A stretch of 64,000 bases of DNA from [Mycobacterium] zoologicum (GTDB lineage: Bacteria; Actinomycetota; Actinomycetes; Mycobacteriales; Mycobacteriaceae). Positions 1 to 10,536 of this stretch are shown in pieces. The DNA is taken from positions 3,323,511 through 3,387,510 of the forward strand of contig NZ_CP083985.1 of NCBI RefSeq assembly GCF_020172665.1, written 5' to 3'. Both the position numbers and the translations under genes were made by a program. Numbering within the stretch: position 1 is the stretch's first letter; the number at the start of each line of letters is the position of its first letter. A model generated the notes under the pieces. It had not been told where the DNA came from and did not search any database. It worked only from the letters and a program-made list of their open reading frames with translations.

Positions 1-804
1 CGAGGCCAGCACCGCCAGCAGCGGCAGCGTCGCCGCCGCGATGCGGGCTGCGAACATCCCGATCCAGTCCTTGCCCAGTTGCACCGGCAGCGCCGCCGCG
101 GACAGCGCCAGCAGGAAACCGATGAGCAACAGGTCCAGGTCGGCGGTGACGATGGGGGCCAGCACGATCAGGGGAACCAGCACCAGCAGCCCGAGGTGTT
201 CGGAGTTCCAGCGCCGGGCGAGCGCCAGGCCGGCGCCGCCGACCGCGGCAGCGACGGCCAGTCCGGCGGCTGCCGGAATCCAGTGGTAATAGGCGGTGAT
301 CGCGATGATGTCCAGGTAGGCCGCGGCGATGCCGGTGGCAGCCAGGGCGATGGCCCCGGTGCGCCCGCCCGGCCGGCCGTGCAGGCGGTGACCCGCAGCC
401 ACCAGCGCGGCCGACAGCGCGAAGCCGCCGGCGACCCGGATCTGCGGGCGCAGGATGCCGGCCTGCGCGGCCAGCACCAGCAGCAGCACGACACCGACCA
501 GCGTCACCGCGACGCCGGCGACGGCCAGCAGCTTGCCGACCCAGCCCGAATCACCCTCCGCCGGGGCCGGTTTCGGTGTCGGTTTCGGTGTCGGTTTCGG
601 TTTCGGTTTCGGTGTCGGTTTCGGTTTCGGTTTCGGCTCCGTGACGGTCGGCCGCGGGATGGGTGGTGGCGGGGCGGCCGGCGCCGGCCGGTCGTGCAGA
701 ATCCGGTCCAACTCGGCGAGTTCGGTCGAGACCCGGTAGAGCTGCCAGGACATCGCCTGACATTCGGTGGTCAGCCGGTTGAGCACGGCACGTGGTTCGG
801 TCAT
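1..804 (-). CDS. DUF2339-type membrane protein, C-terminus outside window
   Basis: Open from an ATG at 804 to the window edge (268 codons), so the C-terminus is missing. The first ~35 residues (MTEPRAVLNRL...) look like a short coiled segment. A Pro/Lys-rich linker follows at about residues 45-80, built from KPKPTP-like units. From about residue 87 there is a run of hydrophobic helices rich in Ala, Val and Leu. This layout, a charged N-terminus, a low-complexity linker and then many membrane helices, is typical of DUF2339 membrane proteins, whose function is unknown. The family call rests on layout and remembered N-terminal similarity. It lies downstream of the response regulator on the same strand and may belong to that transcript. 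Confidence 0.72.
   Translation of the reverse strand, partial: MTEPRAVLNRLTTECQAMSWQLYRVSTELAELDRILHDRPAPAAPPPPIPRPTVTEPKPKPKPTPKPKPKPTPKPTPKPAPAEGDSGWVGKLLAVAGVAVTLVGVVLLLVLAAQAGILRPQIRVAGGFALSAALVAAGHRLHGRPGGRTGAIALAATGIAAAYLDIIAITAYYHWIPAAAGLAVAAAVGGAGLALARRWNSEHLGLLVLVPLIVLAPIVTADLDLLLIGFLLALSAAALPVQLGKDWIGMFAARIAAATLPLLAVLAS
569..637 (-). repeat. 6/12-bp repeat coding for a Lys-Pro linker
   Basis: On the plus strand this is GGTTTC and GGTGTC hexamers in tandem, about eleven units. On the coding strand it reads KPKPTPKP-type residues of the membrane protein at 1-804. Such a tract can change length by slippage in steps of two residues. Confidence 0.85.
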
Positions 805-863
805 GGGGACCACGATCCCCGGTGAATGCCGGCCGCGGATGAGTAGGACTACCTGAAGTTCGG

Positions 864-1496
864 CTACTGATCCAAGCCGTGCTCGATGGCGTACCTGGTC
901 AGCTCCACCCGGTTGGCGACCTGCAGTTTGCGGAACGTCGCCTGCACATGGTTCTCGACGGTGCGGTGGCTCAGCGACAGCCTGGCCGCGATCTGTTTGG
1001 CCGACATGCCCTTGGCGACGTGACGCAGCACCTCGGTCTCCCGCTCGGTCAGCGCCGGAGTCGCCGGCCCGCGATCCGGGCTGCGCTCCAGGCGGCGGTA
1101 TTCGCCCAGCACCAGCCCGGCCAGGCCGGGGGTGAACACGGCGCGCCCGGCGGCGGTCGCCGCCACGGCGGCGTTCAGCTCGTCGCGGGACGCGCTCTTG
1201 ACCAGATACCCGGTGGCGCCGGCCTTGACGGCCTGCAGGACGTCGTCGCGCTCGTCGGAGGCCGACAGCACCAGCACTCGCGTCGACGGCGACACCGCGA
1301 GCACCGCGGCCGTGGCCGCCACCCCGTCGCCATCGCCGAGGCGCATGTCCATCACCACCACGTCGGGTTGCACCGCGGCGGCCCGTCGTCGTGCCGCGTC
1401 CACCCCGTCTGCGGTGGCGACGACGGTGAATCCCGACTCGGCCAGATCTCGGGCCACCGCGTCGCGCCAGATCGGGTGATCGTCGACGACCATCAC
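864..1496 (-). CDS. NarL/LuxR-family response regulator
   Basis: About 210 residues. The receiver domain starts almost at once with VVDDHPIW (acidic pair), has the phospho-acceptor Asp in VVMDMRLGDG and a conserved Lys in LVKSASRDEL. A LuxR-type helix-turn-helix occupies the last ~60 residues (LTERETEVLRHVAKGMS, then SHRTVENHV). The GTG at 1496 overlaps the stop of the histidine kinase in a GTGA arrangement, which decides the start, although the next codon is ATG. It is presumably phosphorylated by the upstream kinase and binds DNA as a dimer. Its position after pta-ackA-kinase on one strand suggests a link to acetate or overflow metabolism, but no target is visible. Confidence 0.9.
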   Translation of the reverse strand: MMVVDDHPIWRDAVARDLAESGFTVVATADGVDAARRRAAAVQPDVVVMDMRLGDGDGVAATAAVLAVSPSTRVLVLSASDERDDVLQAVKAGATGYLVKSASRDELNAAVAATAAGRAVFTPGLAGLVLGEYRRLERSPDRGPATPALTERETEVLRHVAKGMSAKQIAARLSLSHRTVENHVQATFRKLQVANRVELTRYAIEHGLDQ

Positions 1497-2617
1497 CGTC
1501 GGATGCACAGTTCCCACTCGGTTCCCTCCCCGACTTCGGTGTGCAACACGGCTTCTCCACCCAGCGCCGCCAGCCGGCCGACGATCGACTTCGAGACGCC
1601 GAGCCGGCCCTGCTGCGCTGCCTCCGCCAGCCGGCCCGGCGGGATGCCGCCGCCGTCGTCGCGGACGCTGACCGTGACGCTGTCGCCGAGGTCCTCGCAC
1701 AGCACGAACGCCCGCGCCTCGGGGCCGGCGTGCCGGCGCACATTGTCCAGCGCGTTGCCGACCGCGGCATCCAATTCTGTTGCCACTGCGCCGGCCAGCG
1801 GGACCGTCGTGGCCGGCAGGCTCACCGACACCCGGTCATCCTCGTGACGGCTCAGCAGGGCCCGCAGGTCCGTCTCACCCTCGTCGGCGCCCCAGGCCAA
1901 CTCCGAAGAGCTCACCAGCCGGCGCAGCGCCCGTTCCTGCTCACCGGCGAGGTCGGCCAACTCGGCTGCGGCACCACCGATCTCACGACCACGACGGGCG
2001 ACCAGCGCCAGCACCTGAATGACACCGTCGTGGACGTGCCGCGAAAGCCGTTCGCGTTCTTCGGCCGCCGCCGAGAGCCTGGCCGCGCGCTGCAGCTCGT
2101 CGTGGGCCCGACGTGCCGTCTGGGCGGCGATACCCACCGCCAGCCCGAGCGCCAGCTCGATGATCACCGTGGCATTGCGGCCGAAGTTGAGGCTCAGATA
2201 GCCCTTGACATACGCGCTGGCTGCGGTGACGACCACCGCGGCCGGCATGCCGCCGGCGGCGCCGAACTGCAGTGCCGCCGAGATCACGGCGTTGGTGGCC
2301 CACAACGTCGTCGGCCAGGTCTGGTTGTCCAGCGCCCACTGACGGGAGGCGACCACCTCGGTGGACAGCATCAGCACCACCACCACGACGAGTTCGGCGA
2401 CCACCCACGCCGGACGCCGCCCGTAGCCGGTCAGGTAGGCCACAGCACACGCCGCACTCCATGCGATCAGCACCGCGAACAGCACCCAGCCCAGAACGGG
2501 GCGGGCCAGGTCGTCGTTGACGGCGATCTGAAACCCCAGCGCGTACCCGCAGCTCAGCAGGCGGAACAGCTGCGCCGCCCGCCACAGCGGCGCGGTCGCA
2601 TCCTGATCCCCGAGCAC
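1493..2617 (-). CDS. sensor histidine kinase (HisKA_3 type, MacS-like)
   Basis: About 374 residues. The first ~190 hold five or six hydrophobic helices, so the sensor is membrane embedded with no large extracellular domain. The dimerisation/phospho-acceptor motif is RHVHDGVIQVLAL, the HDxxxQ form of NarX/DesK-like kinases. The ATPase domain shows NALDNVRRH (N box) and DDGGGIPPG (G1 box). I chose the GTG at 2617, 5 nt after the ackA stop. A TTG at 2638 would overlap ackA by 16 nt and is weaker. It is followed by its response regulator with a 4-nt overlap, so the two form one system transcribed behind pta-ackA. Confidence 0.9.
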   Translation of the reverse strand: MLGDQDATAPLWRAAQLFRLLSCGYALGFQIAVNDDLARPVLGWVLFAVLIAWSAACAVAYLTGYGRRPAWVVAELVVVVVLMLSTEVVASRQWALDNQTWPTTLWATNAVISAALQFGAAGGMPAAVVVTAASAYVKGYLSLNFGRNATVIIELALGLAVGIAAQTARRAHDELQRAARLSAAAEERERLSRHVHDGVIQVLALVARRGREIGGAAAELADLAGEQERALRRLVSSSELAWGADEGETDLRALLSRHEDDRVSVSLPATTVPLAGAVATELDAAVGNALDNVRRHAGPEARAFVLCEDLGDSVTVSVRDDGGGIPPGRLAEAAQQGRLGVSKSIVGRLAALGGEAVLHTEVGEGTEWELCIRR

Positions 2618-2622
2618 GGCAG

Positions 2623-3765
2623 TTACACGAATTTCCAAGCGGCGCGGGCGATCGCCAGCTCTTCGTTGGTGGGGACCACCAGAACCGTGGTGCGCGAGTC
2701 ATCGGCCGAGATGATCCGCGCACCCTTGCCAGAGCCGTTGCGCTGCGGATCGACGGTGATGCCCAGCCCCTCCAGGCCGGCCAGCGCATCGGCGCGCACG
2801 TCGGCCACGTTCTCCCCGACCCCGGCGGTGAAGGCGATCGCGTCGGTCCGGCCGAGCACCGCCAGGTAGGCCCCGACGTACTTGCGCAGCCGATGGATAT
2901 AGACGTCATAGGCCAGCCCGGCCGCCTCGCCCGCGGCGCCGCCGGCCGCGCGCTGGTCCAGCAACTCCCGAAAGTCGTTGACCCCGCTGAGTCCCTTCAG
3001 TCCGGAGCGGCGGTTCAGCAACTCGTCGAGCTGCGCGACTCCCATGCCGGCGGTCCTATTGAGATGGAACAGCACACCGGGATCGATGTCGCCGCTGCGG
3101 GTTCCCATCACCAGGCCCTCCAGCGGGGTCAGCCCCATCGAGGTCTCGACGGCCATTCCGCCGCGCACCGCCGACGCCGAGGCCCCGTTGCCCAGATGCA
3201 GCACGATGGTATTCAGCTCGGCCGGATCGCGACCCAGGACCGCGGCGGTCTCCCGCGAGACGTATTCGTGCGAGGTGCCGTGGAATCCGTAGCGGCGGAT
3301 GCCGTATTCGGTGGCAACGTCGTGATCGATCGCGTAGTGGGCGGCAGCCGGCGGTAGCGAATGGAAGAAGCCGGTGTCGAACACCGCCACGTGCGGCACG
3401 TCGGGAAAGTCTTTGCGGGCCACCTCGATTCCGATCACGTTGGCCGGATTGTGCAGCGGCGCCAACTCGTCAAGCCGCTCCACCTCGGCCACCACCTCAT
3501 CGGTGATCAGCGTGGGCGCGTGGAACAGGTTGCCCCCGTGCACCACCCGGTGTCCCACGGCACGCACAGCAGCCAGGTCGATGCCGGAGTCGATGAGCTG
3601 CCGATGAATCAGCCGCAGCCCGGCGGTGTGGTCGGCCACCGGGCTGTCCGCCTCGCCGATCTGCTCCACCAGTCCGGAAAGCAGCGCGGTCCCGGCCACC
3701 GGATCGACCAACTGGTACTTGATCGACGACGAACCGGAGTTGAGGACGAGCACCAAGCCGGTCAT
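2623..3765 (-). CDS. ackA: acetate kinase
   Basis: 380 residues, close to the usual ~390-400. It interconverts acetyl phosphate + ADP and acetate + ATP in the cytosol. Family signatures seen are [11 protein letters not shown] at the N-terminus, HRVVHGG, the [10 protein letters not shown] segment, [17 protein letters not shown] and FTAGVGEN near the C-terminus. The ATG overlaps the pta stop by four bases (ATGA), so the two genes are translationally coupled in the order pta-ackA. With Pta it forms the reversible acetate/acetyl-CoA route. It complements the irreversible acetyl-CoA synthetase encoded at 6880-8790. Confidence 0.97.
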   Translation of the reverse strand: MTGLVLVLNSGSSSIKYQLVDPVAGTALLSGLVEQIGEADSPVADHTAGLRLIHRQLIDSGIDLAAVRAVGHRVVHGGNLFHAPTLITDEVVAEVERLDELAPLHNPANVIGIEVARKDFPDVPHVAVFDTGFFHSLPPAAAHYAIDHDVATEYGIRRYGFHGTSHEYVSRETAAVLGRDPAELNTIVLHLGNGASASAVRGGMAVETSMGLTPLEGLVMGTRSGDIDPGVLFHLNRTAGMGVAQLDELLNRRSGLKGLSGVNDFRELLDQRAAGGAAGEAAGLAYDVYIHRLRKYVGAYLAVLGRTDAIAFTAGVGENVADVRADALAGLEGLGITVDPQRNGSGKGARIISADDSRTTVLVVPTNEELAIARAAWKFV

Positions 3766-5855
3766 GTCGCCGCTCCCTGGGCCTGGATCGCGGTGATCGC
3801 CACCGTGTAGACGATGTCATCGACCAGCGCGCCCCGGGACAAGTCGTTGACCGGTTTGGCCAGCCCCTGCAGCACCGGGCCGATCGCGATCGCACCGGCA
3901 CTGCGCTGCACCGCCTTATAGGTGTTGTTACCGGTGTTCAGATCCGGGAACACCAGCACGGTGGCTCGCCCCGCCACCGGCGAATCGGGCATCTTGGCCG
4001 CGGCCACCCCCGCGTCGACTGCGGCGTCGTACTGGATCGGGCCGTCGGCCAGCAGGTCCGGCCGACGCTCATGCACCAATTGTGTTGCGGCACGGACCTT
4101 GTCGACGCCCGCGCCGGCACCGGACTCACCCGTCGAGTACGACAGCAGCGCCACCCGGGGCTCGATACCGAAGGCGGCCGCGGTGGCCGCCGAGGAGACG
4201 GCGATATCAGCGAGTTGCTCGACGGTCGGGTCCGGCACCACGGCACAGTCGCCGTAGGCCAGCACCCGGTCGGACAGGCACATCAGGAACACACTGGACA
4301 CTGTCGAGACTCCGGGTGCGGTTCGGATGATTTCGAACGCCGGGCGGATGGTGTGCGCGGTGGTGTGCGCGGCACCCGAGACCATCCCGTCGGCGAGACC
4401 CAACTGCACCATCATCGTGCCGAAATATGAGATGTCCCGCATGATTTCGCGGGCACGCTCCTCGGTCATCCCCTTGTGTGCGCGCAGCCGGGTGTATTCG
4501 GCGCCGAAGGACTCCAGCAGATCGCTGGAGTTCGTATCGATCACCTGCGCGGCGTCCAGGTCCACACCGAGCTCGGCACCGCGCCCGCGCACCGTGTCCT
4601 CGACCCCGAGCAGTGTCAGGTCGACGATCCCGCGGGACAGTAACCGCCCGGCCGCCAACAGGATCCGGTCGTCGAAGCCTTCCGGAAGAACGATGTGACG
4701 CCGGTCGGACCGGGCCCGCTCCAGCAGCTGGTACTCGAACATCTGCGGGGTCACCACGGTCGACGCCGGAACCCGGACTTTCTCGGCGAACTCCGCACCG
4801 TCGACGTGGGCGGCCATCAGCGCGAGTGCGGTGTCGATCTTGCGCAGCGAGCCGACGGTGATCCGCGATCCGGTGTGCGACACCTGTTCCGCGGTGTCGT
4901 AGGTGCGGTGACCGGTGGCGATCATCGGCAGCGTCGGACGCATACCCTTGACGAGTTTGTCCACGGCCGGGTGGGGCAACAGCCCACCGTTGAGAATGAC
5001 CCCTGCCAGCGACGGAAAGCCGGGCGCCTCATGGGCATTCAGCAGTGCCAGCAGCACATCGGTGCGGTCGGCCGGCACGATCACCACCTGGCCCTCGCTG
5101 AGCCGTTCCAGGATGTTCTCGGCCGTCATACCGCCGACCATCACGCTGAGCGCCTCTCGGCGCATCAGCTCGGGGTCGCCGCTGTAGACGGTGCCGCCCA
5201 GGGCTGTGCACAGTTCGGCCATCGTCGGGGCCGACAACAACGGCACTTCCGGAACCGCGAACGCCGGCACGTCGATTCCCGCCAAAGCGGTGGTGACCTC
5301 CGCGAGCCGGTCGGGATCGCAGCGGTTGGCGATCACCGCGGCCGGCCGTGCATGCACCGAAGCCACATCGGCCAGGCAGCGTGCGGTGATCTCGGAGATC
5401 GACTGCGGGTCGCGGTTGTGGCCGTTGACGGCCAGGACCAGCGGTGCACCCAGATTCACGGCGACGCGGGCGTTGAAGCTCAACTCACTCGGGTTGACGA
5501 CGTCGGTGAAGTCACTGCCCACCACCAGCACGGCATCACATTGCCGGGCGACCTCGTGGAAGCGCGAGACGATCTCACTCAACGCGGCTTCGCGGTCGGC
5601 GTGGACCTGCTGAAAGGTCACGCCGCGGCAGCCGGTGTGGTCGTCGAGCTTGGCGGTGGCGTGCGCGAGCAGCAGTTCGAGTTGCTCGTCGGTCTCCTCA
5701 AGCGACCGGACGATCGGCCGGAACACCCCGACCCGTGAAGCGGATGCGGCGAGCAGGTGCAGCAGCCCCAGTGCGATCACGGTCTTTCCGGTACCGCCTT
5801 CGGCGGCGGCCAGATAGATACTCGACGTCGGGGTGTCGGAGGTCGGCTCGCTCAT
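3762..5855 (-). CDS. pta: phosphate acetyltransferase (long form)
   Basis: 697 residues, the long Pta type. An N-terminal P-loop NTPase-like domain ([14 protein letters not shown] at about residues 17-30) is followed by a central DRTGG-like regulatory domain and a C-terminal PTA catalytic domain (from about residue 365: [20 protein letters not shown]). Further catalytic-domain signatures are [18 protein letters not shown] and [16 protein letters not shown]. It converts acetyl-CoA + phosphate to acetyl phosphate + CoA. It is the first gene of the pta-ackA-kinase-regulator run. The ATG at 5855 is the only good start next to the glycine-rich loop. Confidence 0.97.
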   Translation of the reverse strand: MSEPTSDTPTSSIYLAAAEGGTGKTVIALGLLHLLAASASRVGVFRPIVRSLEETDEQLELLLAHATAKLDDHTGCRGVTFQQVHADREAALSEIVSRFHEVARQCDAVLVVGSDFTDVVNPSELSFNARVAVNLGAPLVLAVNGHNRDPQSISEITARCLADVASVHARPAAVIANRCDPDRLAEVTTALAGIDVPAFAVPEVPLLSAPTMAELCTALGGTVYSGDPELMRREALSVMVGGMTAENILERLSEGQVVIVPADRTDVLLALLNAHEAPGFPSLAGVILNGGLLPHPAVDKLVKGMRPTLPMIATGHRTYDTAEQVSHTGSRITVGSLRKIDTALALMAAHVDGAEFAEKVRVPASTVVTPQMFEYQLLERARSDRRHIVLPEGFDDRILLAAGRLLSRGIVDLTLLGVEDTVRGRGAELGVDLDAAQVIDTNSSDLLESFGAEYTRLRAHKGMTEERAREIMRDISYFGTMMVQLGLADGMVSGAAHTTAHTIRPAFEIIRTAPGVSTVSSVFLMCLSDRVLAYGDCAVVPDPTVEQLADIAVSSAATAAAFGIEPRVALLSYSTGESGAGAGVDKVRAATQLVHERRPDLLADGPIQYDAAVDAGVAAAKMPDSPVAGRATVLVFPDLNTGNNTYKAVQRSAGAIAIGPVLQGLAKPVNDLSRGALVDDIVYTVAITAIQAQGAAT

Positions 5856-5936
5856 GATGAGTTCAACCTAACCGGCCGACTCCTCGGTTGGGTCGGCGAA
5901 TCATGGAACAGGGCCGCAGGCTCGGACGGCTGGCGA

Positions 5937-6254
5937 CTACTTGCCGGGCATGCAGGCGGCGGCGAAGACGTTGAACCACACCACGTGGCAGCCGGCCGGC
6001 GGTGTCGCCGGGCCGGCGGGCGCCGAAGCGCCGGCCATCATCGGCGCCGCAGGCACGACGGGCGCGGGTTGCGCGCCGCCACCGGGGCCGGCTGAGGTGG
6101 TGACAACAGCACCGGGTCCCGGTGCCGGAGTGGCACCGTCGGCGTCGGGGGCGGCGAATGCCACGCCGGCCGGCGCCATGCCGACCGCCAGCAGTCCGGC
6201 GGCGACAACACCCAAAGAACGCGCAACAGAATTGCTCATGTGAATTTTACTCAT
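5937..6254 (-). CDS. small secreted Ala/Pro/Gly-rich protein
   Basis: 105 residues. A Sec signal peptide is clear: a short charged N-terminus, a hydrophobic core (VVAAGLLAVGMAPAGVAF) and an AFA-A cleavage-like site near residue 35. The mature part is low complexity (Ala, Pro, Gly) and ends with a conserved-looking segment CHVVWFNVFAAACMPGK holding two cysteines that could form a disulphide. The ATG at 6254 is preceded by GGAAGG; an in-frame ATG at 6239 has no ribosome-binding site. Mycobacteria encode many such small exported proteins and I cannot assign a function. The upstream DNA to about 6340 is unusually AT-rich for this genome. Confidence 0.7.
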   Translation of the reverse strand: MSKIHMSNSVARSLGVVAAGLLAVGMAPAGVAFAAPDADGATPAPGPGAVVTTSAGPGGGAQPAPVVPAAPMMAGASAPAGPATPPAGCHVVWFNVFAAACMPGK

Positions 6255-6351
6255 GCGAATTCAAGCCTTCCAAAAATAAATATTATCGCGTCCGTTAATC
6301 TACATTTCTTCCACGCGATGGAATTAATCGTATATCGGCATACGAGTGAGT

Positions 6352-6501
6352 TCAACGCGGCAGCGCGTGACGTTCGACCAGGAATTCAATAGCTGTGACG
6401 GCCGTCTCGATCTTCGGAGACAGACTCACACGGTGCGCCCGATAGGCGATATCCATGACCGTATTGGCGCGCGCATTCGACAGGTTGTCATTATGCTTCA
6501 T
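6352..6501 (-). CDS. short hypothetical ORF or gene remnant
   Basis: 49 residues from an ATG at 6501, helical and mixed in composition (MKHNDNLSNARANTVMDIAY...). The reading frame stays plausible upstream of that ATG, with a CTLCDLPDSG segment containing a CxxC pair at about 6530-6560, but no ATG, GTG or good ribosome-binding site is found there. It therefore looks like the 3' end of a longer gene that lost its 5' part. Base composition is lower in GC than the neighbours. I do not recognise the family. It sits between the secreted protein and a decayed regulator fragment, in a stretch without intact genes (6502-6879). Confidence 0.35.
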   Translation of the reverse strand: MKHNDNLSNARANTVMDIAYRAHRVSLSPKIETAVTAIEFLVERHALPR

Positions 6502-6639
6502 CAATACCGCCGGGATCTCATCGCCGACCTTTCCGCTGTCGGGCAGATCGCACAGCGTGCAGCCGGCCGTGACGGCCTGATCGGGTTGCCTGTATTTGAG
6601 CCCGCACCGCCAGGGCGTTGAAGAAGGTCTCGTCTGGCG

Positions 6640-6766
6640 ATGCTGTGCCGCTGGCCGGACACCCCCGAGGGGCGTGACGACCGGGACGGCTGTGGGCTGC
6701 TGCACCAGAACAGCCACAACTCCCCGGTGCTGCGCGCCGGCGTGACCGGGCACCTGGCCGGCATCA
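6640..6766 (+). pseudogene. C-terminal remnant of a GAF/Fis-like regulator
   Basis: Read in the frame of the ATG at 6640 this encodes RWPDTPEGRDDRDG, then LLHQNSHNS, then GHLAGI. The C-terminus of the intact regulator at 9176-10486 reads RWLDLPEGRDDREGWQLLHD and GHLAGL. The match covers about 40 residues with the same spacing. No upstream domain of that protein is present. I read it as the decayed 3' end of a second copy of the regulator, stopping just before the acs promoter region. The frame happens to run on into acs, but the acs start is far downstream. Confidence 0.7.
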
Positions 6767-6803
6767 ATTGCGCACGCGGCCGATTTTCCCGGGATCGACT
6801 GGC

Positions 6804-6822
6804 GCTGCAACGGTGCTGCAAC
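6804..6822 (+). promoter_or_regulatory. candidate operator upstream of acs
   Basis: The 19-mer GCTGCAACGGTGCTGCAAC contains TGCAAC twice, 11 bp apart, i.e. one helical turn. It ends exactly 57 nt before the acs GTG. The same element (17 of 19 bases, same orientation relative to the gene, same 57-nt spacing) precedes the aldehyde dehydrogenase start (13230-13248). The likely ligand is the GAF-domain regulator encoded at 9176-10486; this is inference. Confidence 0.65.
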
Positions 6823-6879
6823 GTGGTGATTCGTATCTTCGGTGGCGACCGCCACACCATGCAGGTAGGGAGCAGCACC

Positions 6880-8790
<1,911 letters not shown>

Positions 8791-8839
8791 CCACACGCGG
8801 TCAGCTGCAGGATTATCTGACTCGGGCGATGCAGTCCGG

Positions 8840-9085
8840 CTATCGACCGCGGAGCAGCTCCAGCACCTCGCTGAGCTGGCCGCCGACCGTGTGGATCTGA
8901 CCACCGAGCGTGGTACCCAGCGCGTCGATCCGACCACCGAGCGTGGCATCCAGCGCGTCGATCCGACCACCGAGCGTGGCATCCAGCGCGTCAACCTTCT
9001 GGTCGATGCCTTCGACCAGCTCGTAAAGCGCGTCAATATCGGCTCGCTGCTGGCGCGCCTGGCGTTCGGTCTCGCGCTGCGTCAT
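8840..9085 (-). CDS. small coiled-coil protein with 11-residue repeats
   Basis: 81 residues from the ATG at 9085. The N-terminal third is charged (TQRETERQARQQRADIDALY). The centre has three tandem copies of an 11-residue unit close to RIDALDATLGG, also visible as 33-bp DNA repeats at about 8890-8990, followed by a diverged copy and a Leu-rich end (LSEVLELLRGR). Eleven-residue hendecad repeats are typical of right-handed or straight coiled coils, so it probably oligomerises. No signal peptide or membrane helix. It lies between acs (convergent) and the regulator gene. Function unknown; an intergenic artefact is unlikely because the codons follow amphipathic helix periodicity. Confidence 0.7.
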   Translation of the reverse strand: MTQRETERQARQQRADIDALYELVEGIDQKVDALDATLGGRIDALDATLGGRIDALGTTLGGQIHTVGGQLSEVLELLRGR

Positions 9086-9175
9086 CCCCGAAAGCTTAGG
9101 AGCTCGCCGACGCCGGCGTATTCCAAGTTCCACAGCCCTTGATCCCGCGCAGTGATCCGCCACGACGCCGCTGAT

Positions 9176-10486
9176 TCAGGCCAGCTCGGAGTCCAGCCCC
9201 GCCAGATGACCGCGGGCTCGTGCGCAGACCGCCGTGTCGCCGTTGGCGGTGTCGTGCAGCAACTGCCACCCTTCACGGTCGTCCCGACCCTCGGGAAGAT
9301 CCAGCCACCGCCGCATCGCGGCCGTATTGCCCGACGCCAGCACCGCGCCGCGCATGCTGGTGCTCAGTTCGGTGCGCAGCCGTCCGATGCCGGGCGACAG
9401 CGACCGGGGCAGCAGCGGTCCCTGGTACTGCCCCATCGCGGTCCGCACATCGGCCGCATCCAGGGCGGTCAGTACATCGCCGATATCGCTGCTGATCGGT
9501 TTGAGCAGCCGGTAGGGCCGGGAGTCGATGAAGTCGGCGCCGATGGCCTTGCGCAGTCGCGACATCTCGGCGCGAATCGTGACCGGGTCCAGGTCGGTTT
9601 CGTCGAGCAGTATCGCCAGATGGTCGGCGGTCAATCCCTCGGGGTGACGGCTGAGCAACGCCAAGATCTCGGCGTGCCGACCGCTCAGGGTCGTCCCCCG
9701 AACGTGCCCACCGGCGTCGGTCACCACCCAGCGCGACGGCCCGGGGCCCAGCACCGTCAGGCGGGCGCTCACCGCCGGGTTGGTCCCCACACCGGCCAGC
9801 CGCAGCAGCGCCAACTGGTTCTCCACCGCGACCGCCGTCGCGCGCAGCAAGGCCAGAGTGGTCGGGGTGACCACCCGGCCACTACCGGTCACGTTGATAG
9901 CGCCGATCACCGCACCGGTGGCACGGTCATGGACGGGCACCGCCGTACAGTTCCAGGGGTGCACCGCGCGGGAGAAATGTTCCGCTCCGCGGATCTGCAC
10001 CGGGCGATCCAGCGCCAGCGCGGTCCCGGGTGCGTTGGTTCCCACCCGACTTTCGCTCCAGTCGGCGCCGGGCACGAAGTTCATCGCTTCGACGCGTCGG
10101 CACACCCGACGATCACCTTCCACCCACAGCAGCGTGCCGTCGTCGCCGACTACGGCCACCACCACCCCGGAAGACGCCGCATCATCGGTCAACAGCTGCC
10201 GAATCACCGGCATCGCCGCCGTCAGCGGATGCCCGTCACGCACCGCGGCCAGTTCATCGGAGATCACCTGCTGCGGCGGGCCGTCGGGATCGACCCCTCC
10301 AGCCAGGCTGCGCTGCCAGCTCTGCGCAATCACCGGCGACAGCGGCGTCGTACCCAGGTATGCAGCGTCGATTCCCCCGGCGACGAACCGTTCGTGGATG
10401 TCGCGCAACGTCGACCTCAGGTTCCGCTCGTCGGCGATTCCCTCGATCGGCATTGCATCACGCTCCAACTCGCGCAACGGCCCCAT
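9176..10486 (-). CDS. GAF-domain transcriptional regulator (AcoR-like, no AAA+ domain)
   Basis: 436 residues. The N-terminal half resembles the sensor part of acetoin/alcohol-type activators: an SWQRS segment near residue 60, then a GAF-like domain (GTLLWVEGD; NFVPGADWSESRVGTNAPGTALALDRPVQI; HPWNCTAVPVHD). No sigma-54 AAA+ domain follows, as expected for mycobacteria. Instead a winged-helix-like segment at about residues 285-350 (LSGRHAEILALLSRHPEGLTADHLAILL) precedes an unassigned C-terminus. The ATG at 10486 has GGGAG upstream and is preferred to a TTG at 10516. It is the last gene after the aldehyde and alcohol dehydrogenases, so it probably controls that operon and perhaps acs. A remnant of a second copy lies at 6640-6766. 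Confidence 0.85.
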   Translation of the reverse strand: MGPLRELERDAMPIEGIADERNLRSTLRDIHERFVAGGIDAAYLGTTPLSPVIAQSWQRSLAGGVDPDGPPQQVISDELAAVRDGHPLTAAMPVIRQLLTDDAASSGVVVAVVGDDGTLLWVEGDRRVCRRVEAMNFVPGADWSESRVGTNAPGTALALDRPVQIRGAEHFSRAVHPWNCTAVPVHDRATGAVIGAINVTGSGRVVTPTTLALLRATAVAVENQLALLRLAGVGTNPAVSARLTVLGPGPSRWVVTDAGGHVRGTTLSGRHAEILALLSRHPEGLTADHLAILLDETDLDPVTIRAEMSRLRKAIGADFIDSRPYRLLKPISSDIGDVLTALDAADVRTAMGQYQGPLLPRSLSPGIGRLRTELSTSMRGAVLASGNTAAMRRWLDLPEGRDDREGWQLLHDTANGDTAVCARARGHLAGLDSELA

Positions 10487-10536
10487 ACGGTGCTCCCAGG
10501 GTAGTCCGATCGCCAACCGGGCGTAACAACCTTCCG

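Noticed and set aside
6346..6621. Plus-strand frame of 91 codons before the regulator remnant
   Set aside because: Composition is less protein-like than the opposite strand, and no start signal was found.
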